Of a stretch of DNA of 64,000 nucleotides, positions 39,632 through 49,580 are shown one piece after another. Below the pieces are notes generated by a model. It searched no databases. It was given only the letters and a program-made list of their open reading frames with translations, and was not told where the DNA came from. The DNA is from Arenimonas donghaensis DSM 18148 = HO3-R19 (GTDB taxonomy: Bacteria; Pseudomonadota; Gammaproteobacteria; Xanthomonadales; Xanthomonadaceae). Each line of letters opens with the position of its first letter. Position 1 is the first letter of the stretch. The position numbers and the translations under genes were made by a program. The stretch lies in the NCBI RefSeq assembly GCF_000743535.1, contig NZ_AVCJ01000012.1:124001-188000 (forward strand). Direction: 5' to 3'.

Positions 39632-41544
39632 CAGCCCTTGGCGTCCGGCCCGCAGGCGGACTCGCCGCCGGGCCCGGTTTCGACCAGGGCAAGCAGGGCC
39701 GCCGGCGGGGCCATCGCGTACAGCGCCGCCGCCGCCGCGCCACGAAGCAGCAGCGGGCCACCCTGCGGACGCACGCTCGGATCCGCCAGCGTGCCGCCGA
39801 CCTTCAGCGGGGAGCGCAGGGTGAAGGGGCTGAAGTCCTTGGGCCGGGGTCGCAACACCAGGTCGAGCTGCTCGTCGCCCAGATGGACCTGGCCCTCGCC
39901 CAGCACCAGGGTGTCGGAGGTGTCGAATCCCAGCGCCCGGGCGGTCATGACCCCGTCTTCGACTGCGAAGTCGGCGTAGCCGCAGTGCACCGGCACCTCC
40001 TGGTCCTCGCCGAGCTTGAACTTGAGCATCTCGGCGAAGTCCAGCCCGACCAGTTCCATCATGTAGTTGCTGATCCGGCCACGGCCCATCGCCAGGCCGG
40101 CTTCACCGTCGGCGGTGGCGAGCACGCCGGACACCGACTCGCCGCGGCCGCGAAGCTGCACGCGCCCGCCCAGCAGGCCCTGGCTTTTCGCGGCCTCCGC
40201 CTCGGGCAACATGCGCGGCAGCTGCAGGCCGCGCGCCTGCAGGTCGATGTCGGCCGTCATCGGGTCCTGCCGGGCGTCGAGGTGGATCGTGCCCAGCAGA
40301 TGGCCGCCGGCGAAGCCGAAATCCAGCGGATCCAGGCGCAGGTCGCCGTTCTCAAGCTCGAGCCGCGCGTCCATGGATTCGAAGGGCAGCGGCGGTGCAC
40401 TGAGCGCTTCGGCGACCAGGCTCACCCGCGCATCCATCGAGCGCAACTTGGTGGTGTCGTACGGACTGGTGGGGAACACCCTGCCATCGTCCGGGTCCGC
40501 GGCCTGGGGCTTGCCGCCGATGAAACCCGCCAGGTCGTCGAGGTCGAGCCGCCGGGACTTCAGGTCCGCGACCAGCAGGGTGCGCTCGCGGCCGGTGTCC
40601 ACGCTGACCTCGCCGGCCAGGTCGGATTCGCCGACGATGCCCTGCACGCCGCGGTAGTGCCAGGTGCTGCCGGTGCGGCCGAGCCGGCCCGCCAGGTCGT
40701 AGGCCGCCGTTTCCGGGATGGCCAGGCCAAGCAGCGGATAGAGGTCGGCCATGTTGTCGCCGGCTATCGAAAAGTCGACCTCGAAGTCCTGCAGCTGCAG
40801 TACCGAACGCAGGCCGCCGTCCACCCGGGCACGGGTGGCGCCGGCCTTGGCGGACAGGTTGATCCAGTAACGCTGGTCCGGGTCCCTGTCGACCAGGTGC
40901 AGCGGTGACCCGATGCGGCCTTCGATCACGAACGCATGCCCGCGGTAGCTGCCGCCGCCGTCCACCAGCAGCGGCGCCAGGCGGCCGGTCGCGGTGGGCT
41001 GGCCGCTGCGGATGTCCACCGACAGGTCGGTCCGGCGCTTCTCCTGCGCTTCCAGCAGGTGAAGCTGGCCTTCCCGCACCTGGAGGGCTTCGATCTCGGG
41101 GAAGCGCCGGGGTAGCGGGTCGTTGACCGGTTCGTCGCTGAAGCGCCAGTTGGCGCGCAGGTCGGCGTCGCGTTCGAGGTTGAGCACGGGCTGGTCCAGC
41201 TGCACCGCAGTCACCACCACATCGCCCAGCAGCAGGCGCCAAGGCACCCATTCGATCCGGACGCGGCGGGCTTCGAAGAGGTTTTCGTGGGCCGCCCAGT
41301 CGGCGTTGCCGAGCCTGACGTCGCGGCCTTCGACGCGATGGCGGACCAGCCCGGGTGACAGCGACAGGCCACCGGCGATGCTGAAGTCGCGGCCGGTGCG
41401 GGCGCTGACCTGGTGTTCGATCAGGGCCTTGGCGACCGGATTGGCGGCGACGATCACCAGCAGCAAGGCCAGCAGCACCAGCAGCAGGCCGCGGGCGTGG
41501 CGTCCGCGGGTCGCGTCGGAGTGTTGGCCAGGGCGATCAGTCAT
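39631..41544 (-). CDS. AsmA family protein
   Basis: A 637-residue inner-membrane-anchored periplasmic protein. An N-terminal membrane segment (LLLVLLALLLVIVAANP) is followed by the typical AsmA opening ALIEHQVSARTGRDFSIAGGLSL. Long beta-strand repeats lead to a conserved C-terminal part (ADGEAGLAMGRGRISNYMMELVGLDFAEML). AsmA-like proteins are now thought to bridge the periplasm and move phospholipids to the outer membrane. Whether this member does so is inference. It is convergent with tRNA-Pro. Confidence 0.85.
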   Translation of the reverse strand: MTDRPGQHSDATRGRHARGLLLVLLALLLVIVAANPVAKALIEHQVSARTGRDFSIAGGLSLSPGLVRHRVEGRDVRLGNADWAAHENLFEARRVRIEWVPWRLLLGDVVVTAVQLDQPVLNLERDADLRANWRFSDEPVNDPLPRRFPEIEALQVREGQLHLLEAQEKRRTDLSVDIRSGQPTATGRLAPLLVDGGGSYRGHAFVIEGRIGSPLHLVDRDPDQRYWINLSAKAGATRARVDGGLRSVLQLQDFEVDFSIAGDNMADLYPLLGLAIPETAAYDLAGRLGRTGSTWHYRGVQGIVGESDLAGEVSVDTGRERTLLVADLKSRRLDLDDLAGFIGGKPQAADPDDGRVFPTSPYDTTKLRSMDARVSLVAEALSAPPLPFESMDARLELENGDLRLDPLDFGFAGGHLLGTIHLDARQDPMTADIDLQARGLQLPRMLPEAEAAKSQGLLGGRVQLRGRGESVSGVLATADGEAGLAMGRGRISNYMMELVGLDFAEMLKFKLGEDQEVPVHCGYADFAVEDGVMTARALGFDTSDTLVLGEGQVHLGDEQLDLVLRPRPKDFSPFTLRSPLKVGGTLADPSVRPQGGPLLLRGAAAAALYAMAPPAALLALVETGPGGESACGPDAKG

Positions 41545-41625
41545 GCGCCCAGCTTAGGCGCACCAAGCCGACCGGAACCCGAACGGCCTCGGCGCCGTTC
41601 AGGTTCCCGCAGGGCAGCCTCGCCC

Positions 41626-43416
41626 TCAGCTGTCGAAGTGCGCCTCGTCCAGGCCCAGCAGGTTGCCGGCGCCGCTGCGCATCGCCGCGGCATGGGCCTG
41701 GGTGCGCGGCAGGATACGGGCGAAGTAGAAGCGTGCCGTTTCGCGCTTGGCGGCCTTGAAGCCCTCGCCGTGGCTGCCGGCTTCGGCCGCCACCACGGCA
41801 CGTGCCCACCAGTAGGCCAGCGCGACGTAGCCGGAGTAGTACAGGTAGTCCACCGACGCCGCGCCGACCTCGTCGGCATCGGCCATGGCCTTCTTGCCCA
41901 CTTCCATGGTCAGCTCGCCCCACTGTTTGGCGATTTCGGCCAGCGGCAGGACGAACTCGGTGAGCGATTCGTCCTTGGCGTGTTCGGTGCAGAACGCCTG
42001 GATCATCTTCATGAACATCTGCAGGCCGGCGCCCTGCAGCTGCATGGTCTTGCGGCCCAGCAGGTCCAGGGCCTGGATGCCGGTGGTGCCTTCGTAGATG
42101 GTGGTGATGCGGGCGTCACGGGCCAGTTGCTCCATGCCCCATTCGCGCACGTAGCCGTGGCCGCCGAAGACCTGCAGTGCATGGTTGGTGCACTCGATGC
42201 CCCACTCGGTGAGCATGCCCTTGACGATCGGGGTCAGGAAGCCGAGCAGGGTGTCGGCCTGCTTGCGCTCATCGGCGTCCCTGGAACGCTCGATGACGTC
42301 CACCAGGGTGGCCGCGTGCAGCGCCAGCATGCGGCTGCCTTCGCCCAGCGCCTTGCCGGTAAGCAGCATGCGGCGGATGTCCGGATGCACGATCAGCGGG
42401 TCGGCCGGCTTGTCCGGGTTCTTGGCACCCGACAGCGAACGGCCCTGCAGGCGATCGCGGGCATAGGCCAGGGCGTTCTGGTAGCTGCGGTCGATCAGGC
42501 CCAGGCCCTGCAGGCCGACGGCCAGGCGCGCGGTGTTCATCATGGTGAACATCGCATTGAGGCCCTTGTTCGGCTGGCCGATCAAATAGCCCTGGGCGCC
42601 GTCGAAGTTCATCACGCAGGTGGACGAACCGTGGATGCCCATCTTGTGCTCGATCGACCCGCAGCGCACCGCGTTGCGTTCGCCGGTGCTGCCGTCGCGC
42701 GCGGTGCGCAGCTTGGGCACGATGAACAGCGAGATGCCCTTGGTGCCCGCCGGTGCGTCCGGCAGGCGCGCCAGCACCAGGTGCACGATGTTGTCGGTGA
42801 AGTCGTGCTCGCCGCCGGTGATGAAGATCTTGGTGCCCGAGACGGCGTAGCTGCCATCGTCCTGCGGTTCGGCCTTGGTCTTGAGCAGGCCCAGGTCGGA
42901 GCCGCAGTGCGGTTCGGTCAGGCACATGGTGCCGGTCCACTCACCGGAGATGATGCGCTTGAGGAAAACCTCCTGCTGCCAGTCCTCGCCGTGGTGCTTG
43001 AGCGCCTCGGTGGCGCCGTGCGAAAGCAGCGGATAATTGCCCCAGCTCAGGCAGGCGGCGTCGATCATTTCCTTGAGCGCGGCGCCGAAGCTTTCCGGCA
43101 GGTCCTGGCCGCCGAATTTCTCCGGGGCGGTCAGCGCACTCCAGCCGCCATCGACGAACTGCGCATAGGCTTCCTTGTAGCCCGGCGGGGTGGTCACCGC
43201 GCCCGTGGCCTTGTCGAACCGGCAGCCGTGTTCGTCGCCAACGGCGTTGAGCGGCGCCAGCACGGTTTCGTTGAAGCGCGCGGCTTCGTCCATGACGGCG
43301 TCGAGCAGGTCGCGGCTGGCGTGTTCGATGCCAAGCTTCTCGTAGAGCTTGTCGGCGCCGATGACGTCGTAGAGCGCGAACTTCATGTCGCGCACGGGGG
43401 CTTTGTAGCGGTTCAT
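41626..43416 (-). CDS. Acyl-CoA dehydrogenase (DmdC/large type)
   Basis: A 596-residue FAD enzyme with an N-terminal extension and a C-terminal extra domain, as in the DmdC-like subfamily. Landmarks are MCLTEPHCGSDLG, ITGGEHD, NTARLAVGLQGLG, and FGGHGYVREWGMEQLARDAR followed by IYEGTTGIQALDL. The Glu in IYEGTTG is in the usual catalytic-base region. It could act in fatty acid oxidation or on methylthio-propanoyl-CoA; the sequence does not decide. It lies 18 bases after the lipoprotein gene on the same strand. Confidence 0.9.
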   Translation of the reverse strand: MNRYKAPVRDMKFALYDVIGADKLYEKLGIEHASRDLLDAVMDEAARFNETVLAPLNAVGDEHGCRFDKATGAVTTPPGYKEAYAQFVDGGWSALTAPEKFGGQDLPESFGAALKEMIDAACLSWGNYPLLSHGATEALKHHGEDWQQEVFLKRIISGEWTGTMCLTEPHCGSDLGLLKTKAEPQDDGSYAVSGTKIFITGGEHDFTDNIVHLVLARLPDAPAGTKGISLFIVPKLRTARDGSTGERNAVRCGSIEHKMGIHGSSTCVMNFDGAQGYLIGQPNKGLNAMFTMMNTARLAVGLQGLGLIDRSYQNALAYARDRLQGRSLSGAKNPDKPADPLIVHPDIRRMLLTGKALGEGSRMLALHAATLVDVIERSRDADERKQADTLLGFLTPIVKGMLTEWGIECTNHALQVFGGHGYVREWGMEQLARDARITTIYEGTTGIQALDLLGRKTMQLQGAGLQMFMKMIQAFCTEHAKDESLTEFVLPLAEIAKQWGELTMEVGKKAMADADEVGAASVDYLYYSGYVALAYWWARAVVAAEAGSHGEGFKAAKRETARFYFARILPRTQAHAAAMRSGAGNLLGLDEAHFDS

Positions 43417-43433
43417 TCGCGGGTTCCTCGGTG

Positions 43434-43901
43434 TCAGCGCAGGACGCCGTCGAGCCCGGGGACCGGGTCGAGGCGGCTGGGGTATTCGATGGGGTCGTCG
43501 GTGCGCGGGTCGCTGCTGGCCAGGCGGCCCGACAGCAGGTAGGCGACCGAACTGCGATTGGCCAGGGCCTTCTTCACCGCGTCGCTGGCGGCCGCGCCCG
43601 GGGTGAACACCTGCTCGATCAGTTCGGCCGAACCGGGACCGACGGTGACGGCCGGGTCGAAGTCGAAACGGGCGGCGTCGTGGCCACCGACGGTGAAGCT
43701 GGCCTGCAGGCGCGAAAAACGCATGGGCACGGTGCTGAAGTTGCGGATGCGCAGGCTCAGCCGCCAGCTGCCGTCGTCCTGGACCCGCAATTCCTGCACG
43801 CTGGCCTGGGGCGGATATACCCGCTTGGGCGGGCCGCCGGCGCAGGCGGCCAGCAGGGCGACCAGCACCAGCAGGAGGACGGCAAGGCTCGGTTTGCGCA
43901 T
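43434..43901 (-). CDS. LEA14-like lipoprotein
   Basis: A 155-residue lipoprotein with the lipobox LLAAC and lipidated Cys near residue 20. A single LEA type 2-like beta domain follows (LSLRIRNFSTVPMRFSRLQASFTVGG). Such domains occur in stress-related plant proteins and in many bacterial lipoproteins of unknown role. It is upstream of the acyl-CoA dehydrogenase on the same strand. Confidence 0.78.
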   Translation of the reverse strand: MRKPSLAVLLLVLVALLAACAGGPPKRVYPPQASVQELRVQDDGSWRLSLRIRNFSTVPMRFSRLQASFTVGGHDAARFDFDPAVTVGPGSAELIEQVFTPGAAASDAVKKALANRSSVAYLLSGRLASSDPRTDDPIEYPSRLDPVPGLDGVLR

Positions 43902-43965
43902 GGCAGGCAGGCTCCGTGAGGCGAAGCCCCGAGCATACCAGTCCGTACGTTCGCGGCGCGTGGGT

Positions 43966-44625
43966 TCAGGTCATCAGGCCGCGTCGTACCGCGTAGCGGA
44001 TGACGTCGGCGGTGTTCCTGGCCTCGAGCTTGGAAAGCACGCGCGCACGGTGGTTTTCCGCGGTCTTGGTGCTGATGTCGAGGCGCCGGGCGATTTCCTT
44101 GGTGCTCATGCCCTCGATGACCAAGTGGAAAACCTCGCGTTCGCGCGGCGTGAGGCTGCCGTAGGGATCGTCCATCGACTGCTTCGGGCGGTGCAGTTGC
44201 TCGGCCAGGATGCGGGAGGCTTCGGCGCTGAAATGGCCGCGACCCTCGCCGACGTTGCGCACCGCGGTCACCAGTTCGGCGCTCGGGCTGTCCTTGAGCA
44301 TGAAGCCGGTGGCGCCGGCGCGCACGGCATGGAGAAGGTACTCCTGGTCTTCGTGCATGGTGAGCACGAGCACGCGCGTGCGTGGTGACTCCGCCTGCAG
44401 CCGGCGCACGACCTCCAGGCCGCCGAGGTGGGGCATCGATATGTCGATGATGGCGACGTCGGGGTCGTGTTCCGCGGCCAGGCCCAAAGCCTCCAGGCCA
44501 TTCGACGCCTGCGCCACCACCTGGCAGGCGCCCGCGGTTTCAAGCACGGAAACAAGGCTCTCCCTGACCAGGGTGTGGTCATCGGCGATCAGGACCCGCA
44601 GGGCGCGGCCTGGATGCGTGCTCAT
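43966..44625 (-). CDS. NarL/LuxR-type response regulator
   Basis: A 219-residue regulator. The receiver domain (about 9-125) has the acidic pocket ADDH, the phospho-acceptor Asp in IIDISMP, LTMHED and the Lys in MLKDSP. The C-terminal helix-turn-helix is LTPREREVFHLVIEGMSTKEIARRL followed by STKTAENHRARVLSKL. Its start overlaps the stop of the histidine kinase by 4 bases, marking them as a cognate pair. Confidence 0.93.
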   Translation of the reverse strand: MSTHPGRALRVLIADDHTLVRESLVSVLETAGACQVVAQASNGLEALGLAAEHDPDVAIIDISMPHLGGLEVVRRLQAESPRTRVLVLTMHEDQEYLLHAVRAGATGFMLKDSPSAELVTAVRNVGEGRGHFSAEASRILAEQLHRPKQSMDDPYGSLTPREREVFHLVIEGMSTKEIARRLDISTKTAENHRARVLSKLEARNTADVIRYAVRRGLMT

Positions 44626-45389
44626 GGAGGCAGTATGCCACTCTCCCCGGGGATCGGGACCGCGGCGGCAAGCCGGGTGCCGTCATCGCCGGACTCCAGG
44701 TGCAGGTGGCCGCCGTAAAGCGCGACGCGGTCCTTCATGCCGCCCAGCCCGGTGCTTTCCCCGCGCCGGGATTTTTCCATCGCGGCCACGACGTCGAAGC
44801 CGGGGCCGTCGTCCCACACGGTGAGCCGCAACATGCCTGCGTGCACCCGGACCGAAACGATCGCCTGGCTGGCGCCGGCATGGCGCGTGACGTTGGCCAG
44901 GGCTTCCTGGGCCAGCCGGAAGACCAGGGTCTGCAGGTCGGGTTCCAGTGCGGGCAGGCCATCGGCGCGGATCTCGATGGCCAGGCCACCGGACGTGCCC
45001 AGGGTGCGTGCCAGCCAGTCCAGCGCCGCCTCCAGGCCCAGGTCGTCCAGGACCTGCGGACGCAGCAGGCGTGAAAGTTCGCGGGTATCGGCCAGGCCTT
45101 GCGAACACAGCGCCAGGCTGGCGTCGATGTCGGGCTGCAGATCGGGGCGCGAGTCGCCCAGCTGGCTCGCCAGCAAGGCCAGGCGGTGTTTGAGCGCGGT
45201 AAGGTTCTGGCCCAGTCCGTCGTGCAGTTCCCGGGCAAGGCGGCGGCGCTCTTCTTCCTCGACGCGGAAAACCGCGCGGCCCAGGCGCTGGAACTCGCGC
45301 TCGTTGGCTTCCAGGCGCTGGACCAGTGCCCGGTAATCCCCCCGCAGGTTGGCAAGCGTGGCGGACAGGTCCTCAGTCTTGCCGGTCAT
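44622..45389 (-). CDS. Soluble HisKA_3-type histidine kinase
   Basis: A 255-residue kinase without membrane segments. An N-terminal coiled coil (residues 5-45) leads to the H-box EEERRRLARELHDGLGQNL. An ATPase domain follows with LVFRLAQEALANVTRHAG, WDDGPGF and GLGGMKDRV. Since it has no sensor domain, its input probably comes from another protein. The upstream Ser/Thr kinase-TPR gene overlaps it by 17 bases. Confidence 0.9.
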   Translation of the reverse strand: MTGKTEDLSATLANLRGDYRALVQRLEANEREFQRLGRAVFRVEEEERRRLARELHDGLGQNLTALKHRLALLASQLGDSRPDLQPDIDASLALCSQGLADTRELSRLLRPQVLDDLGLEAALDWLARTLGTSGGLAIEIRADGLPALEPDLQTLVFRLAQEALANVTRHAGASQAIVSVRVHAGMLRLTVWDDGPGFDVVAAMEKSRRGESTGLGGMKDRVALYGGHLHLESGDDGTRLAAAVPIPGESGILPP

Positions 45390-48300
45390 CTTGCGTCTTC
45401 TCCTGGACAGGCAGGGAGAGGGCCTGCGATCGCAGGGAATCGAGCGCCCGCGTCGCGCGTTCGGCGGCCTCGGCCGAGCCTTCGGTGTCGCCTGCCTCGG
45501 CCAGGGCGCGTGCGCCCAGGGCATGCAGGCGGTGCGCGCGCAGGTAGCCCTGGCGACGAAGCAGGAGATCGGACGCCAGCCGGTAGGAAGCGGCGGCGCC
45601 GGCGGGGTCGGCGTTTGCCAGGCGTGCCTGCATGCGTTTTTCCAGCCAGAGCAGGCGCAATGAAAGATTGCCCAGCGCGGCGACGTCCGCTTCGATGGTC
45701 GCTTCGTCGCGGGCCCCTTCCAGGCCCAGCACGTCGGCCTCAAGTCGAAGGACCCGCACGCCTGACTCGTCGGAAAGCGCGCGCGCGCGCACCAGGGCCG
45801 AAGTGGCGCCGCGCTCGTTGCCGGCGTCCTGCTGCAGGCGGGCATCGAGCAGGGCGGCGATGGCGCGTTGCTCAAGCGAACTCTCCAGCAGGGCCGGCCG
45901 GATCTGGTCCAGCAGGGCCATGGCCTGCGCGTCGAGGCCGGCGGCCGCCAGCAGGCGCGCCTGCAGCAGGTCGGCGTCGACCAGCCCGCGCTGGTCGCCA
46001 CGCTCGGCGAAAAGCCGTCGCGCCTCGTCCAGATGCGTGGCCGAGGCCGACAGTTGCCCTTGCAGCAGCGCCAGTTCGGCAAGGTTGCGCAGGCTCACCG
46101 CGGCTTCCTCGGGCATGTGGCGGGACCGCGCTTCGTCCAGCGACCGGGCGAGCCGGCGGTCCGCCTCCGTCCAGTCGCCCCTGGCCAGGTCGAGCAGGCC
46201 GAGGTTCTGGTCGGCGCGCACGATGCCGTTGTGGTCGTCGAGCGCCAGGAACGCGTCCCTGGCCTGCTGCCAGAACACCCGCGCGTTGTCGTAGTCGCCG
46301 AGCTGGTAGTGGGCGAAGCCGATGTTGTTGAGGCTCTCGGCCGTGCCCTGTGGATCGTTGACGGCTTCCCGCCCACGCAGCGCGCGCTTGTAGGCAGCCA
46401 GTGCCTGGCCGTAGTTCCCGCGTTCTTCGGCCAGCAGCCCGAGCTCGTTGTCGACGGCAGCGGCGCCGCCGCGGTCGCCCAACTGTTCGAAAAGGCGTCC
46501 GGCTTCGGCGAGGTTGTCCTGGGCGGCGTCGAAATGGCCGCGGACCATGGCGATCTGGGCAAGGTTGCGCAGGCTGCTCGCCAGTCCGCGGCGGTCGCCC
46601 AGTTGACGGCGCAAGTCGGCGGCCTTGCGGTATTGCTCCTCGGCGTCCTCGATCTGGCCCAGCCTTGCGTAGCCCACGCCCATGGCATTGGTTGTCTCGG
46701 CCTCGCCGAAGGTGCTGCGCCCGCGCTTGTACAGCACCAGGGCGCGCACCAGATGCTCCTCGACGGCGGCGCGATGATCGCCCTGCAGGATGGCGGCCTT
46801 GCCCAGCAGGAACCACGCCCGCGGGTCCTGGGGGTCGCGGTCGAGCAGTTGCTGCAATACCTCGATGGCGCTGTCGAACCCACCGGCGTCGATCTCCAGT
46901 TCGGCCAGCGCCAGCCTGGCGTCGAGATCATCGGGACGGGCCTGCACCAGGGCGCTTTGCCGGGCCAGCACGTCGTCGAAGCGGCCTTCGTAGATGTCGA
47001 GGATGGCCTGCAGTTTCGGTTTGACCGGCGATGGCAGGCTGGCGCCGGTGCGTGCCGCTTGCTCGGCCAGCTCGTGTTGCCCGGCGGCACGGGCGCTTTG
47101 CGCCAGTCCCAGCCAGCCCGGCGCGAATGCCGGCGCCCCGTCCACCAGCGCCTGGAACGCGGCCGCCGACTCTTCCCAGCGGCCGGCGTCGCGCAGCGCC
47201 AGGGCAGCGCCATAGGCGCGCAGGTGTGCGTCGTCGTCGGGCAGCAGGCCGGATGGCAACTCGCCCAATCCGAACCGTCGGGCGAGCGCGGTCGCCGTCC
47301 CGGCCAGGCTCGTGCCCTGCGGCGCCTGGAATCGAAGCGGCGTCGCGTCGCCGGCCTGCACGTAGCTCGCTTGCAGGCCCGTGCCGGCGTCCTGGCCCAG
47401 GCGCAGGATGCGGGTGGCCGGCAGCACGGCAAGCAGCGATGCATCGTCGGCGCGGCGCCCGCCGAGGCCGGCCTGGGCCAGCGCGAGCTGGCTGCGCTCG
47501 GCCTCGACCATCGGCGGGGCGGGCGGTCCTGAGAGGCCCAGGCGAAGTGCCTCGGCGATCGCGGTCAGCGCGGCGACGTCGTCGGACGCGGCGTCGGCGA
47601 CCAGCACCAGTCGATCCGGGACATGCTGCTCCGGGGGCGGCCGCTCCGGCGCCGGCCCGGCCTGCCACCAGGTGAAGACGGCGACGGCGGCGGCGACGAC
47701 GACGACGAGCAGGAGCGTGGTAGCGCGCTTGCCGGGGCGCAGGTCGCGGGCGACGTGGCGTGCGTCGATCGCGGCGACGACGGCCTCGGCATCCTGGAAG
47801 CGGCGCGCGGGGTGCGGCTGGAGCAGCCGGTCGACCAGCCTCACCACCCAGGCGGGGAGGTCGTCGCGCAGGGTGTCCAGGCGAGGCGGTGGCTGCAGCA
47901 TGCGCTGGGTCAGCGACTCCGCGGGCGTGCCGTCGGAAAAAGGCGGCTTGCCGGCCAGCATTTCGTAGAGGATCAGGCCCAGTGAGTACAGGTCGCTGCG
48001 CGCGTCCACCGGGGCTGCCCGCGCCTGTTCCGGGGACAGGTAGTCCGGCGTGCCGACAATGGCGCCCGGCTGCGTCAGGCCGCTGGTGCCCAGGGAGCGC
48101 GCCACGCCGAAGTCGCTGATCAGCGCCTTGCCCTGGGCATCGAGCAGGACGTTGGACGGCTTGAGGTCCCGGTGCACGATGCCGCTGGCGTGCGCGGCGG
48201 CCAGGCCGGACGCGACCTGGCGCGCGATGGCAAGCGCCGACTCCGTCGGCAGGCGTCCTTCGCGGTCCAGCCGGCGGTCGAGCGATTCGCCGTCCACCAG

Positions 48301-48630
48301 GTCCATGCTGATGAACCAGCGGTCTTCATGCCGGGCAATGTCGTGGATGCGCACGACGTGCGGACTGGACACCTGGCGGGCAAGCAGCAGCTCCTGCCGG
48401 AATCGTTCGAACGACTCCGGCCGCGAGGCCAGCTCCGGACGCAGCAACTTGATCGCGACCGGGACGCCCAGGTCCTGGTCCCGGGCAAGGTAGACCACGC
48501 CCATGCCACCGATGCCCAGCATGCGGGATATCTCGAAGCGACCCGCCAGGACCATCCCGGGCACCAGCTCCGCGCCGGCCATCTGGCCGGTCATGGTCGC
48601 GGGGTAGTGCCTGGGGCCGGTACCGGTCAT
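45373..48630 (-). CDS. Membrane Ser/Thr protein kinase with TPR repeats
   Basis: A 1085-residue Hanks-type kinase. The kinase domain (about 30-300) shows the G-loop GIGGMGVVYLA, Lys61 in VAIKLL, HRDLKPSN at 153-160 and DFG at 173-175. A membrane segment follows near 320-345 (LLLVVVVAAAVAVFTWW). The outer part carries an N-terminal adenylate-cyclase-like or AAA-like sensor stretch and a long series of TPR repeats (from about 560: FRQQLGDRRGLASSLRNLAQI-type units). It may phosphorylate targets of the FHA protein upstream or the kinase downstream. It starts 7 bases after the FHA-GAF gene. Confidence 0.9.
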   Translation of the reverse strand: MTGTGPRHYPATMTGQMAGAELVPGMVLAGRFEISRMLGIGGMGVVYLARDQDLGVPVAIKLLRPELASRPESFERFRQELLLARQVSSPHVVRIHDIARHEDRWFISMDLVDGESLDRRLDREGRLPTESALAIARQVASGLAAAHASGIVHRDLKPSNVLLDAQGKALISDFGVARSLGTSGLTQPGAIVGTPDYLSPEQARAAPVDARSDLYSLGLILYEMLAGKPPFSDGTPAESLTQRMLQPPPRLDTLRDDLPAWVVRLVDRLLQPHPARRFQDAEAVVAAIDARHVARDLRPGKRATTLLLVVVVAAAVAVFTWWQAGPAPERPPPEQHVPDRLVLVADAASDDVAALTAIAEALRLGLSGPPAPPMVEAERSQLALAQAGLGGRRADDASLLAVLPATRILRLGQDAGTGLQASYVQAGDATPLRFQAPQGTSLAGTATALARRFGLGELPSGLLPDDDAHLRAYGAALALRDAGRWEESAAAFQALVDGAPAFAPGWLGLAQSARAAGQHELAEQAARTGASLPSPVKPKLQAILDIYEGRFDDVLARQSALVQARPDDLDARLALAELEIDAGGFDSAIEVLQQLLDRDPQDPRAWFLLGKAAILQGDHRAAVEEHLVRALVLYKRGRSTFGEAETTNAMGVGYARLGQIEDAEEQYRKAADLRRQLGDRRGLASSLRNLAQIAMVRGHFDAAQDNLAEAGRLFEQLGDRGGAAAVDNELGLLAEERGNYGQALAAYKRALRGREAVNDPQGTAESLNNIGFAHYQLGDYDNARVFWQQARDAFLALDDHNGIVRADQNLGLLDLARGDWTEADRRLARSLDEARSRHMPEEAAVSLRNLAELALLQGQLSASATHLDEARRLFAERGDQRGLVDADLLQARLLAAAGLDAQAMALLDQIRPALLESSLEQRAIAALLDARLQQDAGNERGATSALVRARALSDESGVRVLRLEADVLGLEGARDEATIEADVAALGNLSLRLLWLEKRMQARLANADPAGAAASYRLASDLLLRRQGYLRAHRLHALGARALAEAGDTEGSAEAAERATRALDSLRSQALSLPVQEKTQDDRQD

Positions 48631-48637
48631 TCCCGGC

Positions 48638-49510
48638 TCACGCGGCGGCGCCTTCGGCGCCCGGCCAACGCGCCTGGCGGGCGACTTCGGCCAGGGCGAG
48701 TTCGCTTCGCCGCGCCGCGAGCCACAGGGCCGCGCGTTCGCTGAAGGCCGAGAGCAGGTCCAGTTCCAGGGTGGTGATCGCATGGCCGGGCTTGCGGCTG
48801 TCGGCGTAGGCCAGGCCCAGCACCTCGTCCTGTGCCACCAGGGGCAGGCAGACCAGGCTGCGCAGGCCGCCGGCAATTACCGAGGCCCGCCCGGCAAGCG
48901 CGCTGTCGAGCCCGGCATCGTTGACCACCACCGCGCGCCGCTCGCGAAGCGCGCGATCGACGGCGCCCCGGCTGCCGTCGAAGGACGGCGCGGCCACGGT
49001 GGAGGCGTCCAACCCCTGCCAGGCGCCGACGACCGGCCCTTCGGGCTGGTTGATCAGCAGGAAGCCACGCTCGCAGTCGGCCAGGTCCACGACGGCTGCC
49101 AGCGTGGCCTTGAGCAGGTCGGAGGGCGCGCCGGACTGTTCGATCGCGCGCTGGTGCAGGACCGATGCGGTCTGGCGCTCGATGCGACGTGCGCCCGCCC
49201 GGGCCAGGGACTGTTCGTCGACGTCCAGCAGTTCGCAGGTGACATCGCCGAACCGCAGCCAGGCATTCCGGGGCAGGCGGCGCCCGCCGGCGGGGGTGCC
49301 GTCGATGAAACTGCCGTTCTTGCTGTCCAGGTCCACCAGGCGCCAGCCGCCGTCCTCGGGCTCGAGGCGGGCATGGCTGCGGGACACCGAGGGGTGGTCG
49401 ATGAGCCACTCACTGGGCGGCGCGCGCCCCACCTGCAGGCCATGGCCTTCCGCCAGCAGCGTTTCGACCGCGGCTCCTTCGGGCAGATAGGCTGTCAGGC
49501 GGGCAGGCAT
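48638..49510 (-). CDS. FHA-GAF signalling protein
   Basis: A 290-residue cytoplasmic protein. The N-terminal FHA domain (about 15-95) has VGRAPPSEW, SRSHARL and SKNGSFIDG. A GAF domain (about 125-280) includes ERGFLLINQ, VVVNDAG, LRSLVCLPLV and VLGLAYAD. FHA binds phosphothreonine, and the next gene is a Ser/Thr kinase, so it is a likely substrate or recruiter for that kinase. It is the first gene of the four-gene signalling operon. Confidence 0.88.
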   Translation of the reverse strand: MPARLTAYLPEGAAVETLLAEGHGLQVGRAPPSEWLIDHPSVSRSHARLEPEDGGWRLVDLDSKNGSFIDGTPAGGRRLPRNAWLRFGDVTCELLDVDEQSLARAGARRIERQTASVLHQRAIEQSGAPSDLLKATLAAVVDLADCERGFLLINQPEGPVVGAWQGLDASTVAAPSFDGSRGAVDRALRERRAVVVNDAGLDSALAGRASVIAGGLRSLVCLPLVAQDEVLGLAYADSRKPGHAITTLELDLLSAFSERAALWLAARRSELALAEVARQARWPGAEGAAA

Positions 49511-49580
49511 GGCCCATCTTAGCCCCAGCCGGCAGGGCCTCGAAATGGCCGGTGCAGCGGCGCCAGGCTCGCGCCGTTGC

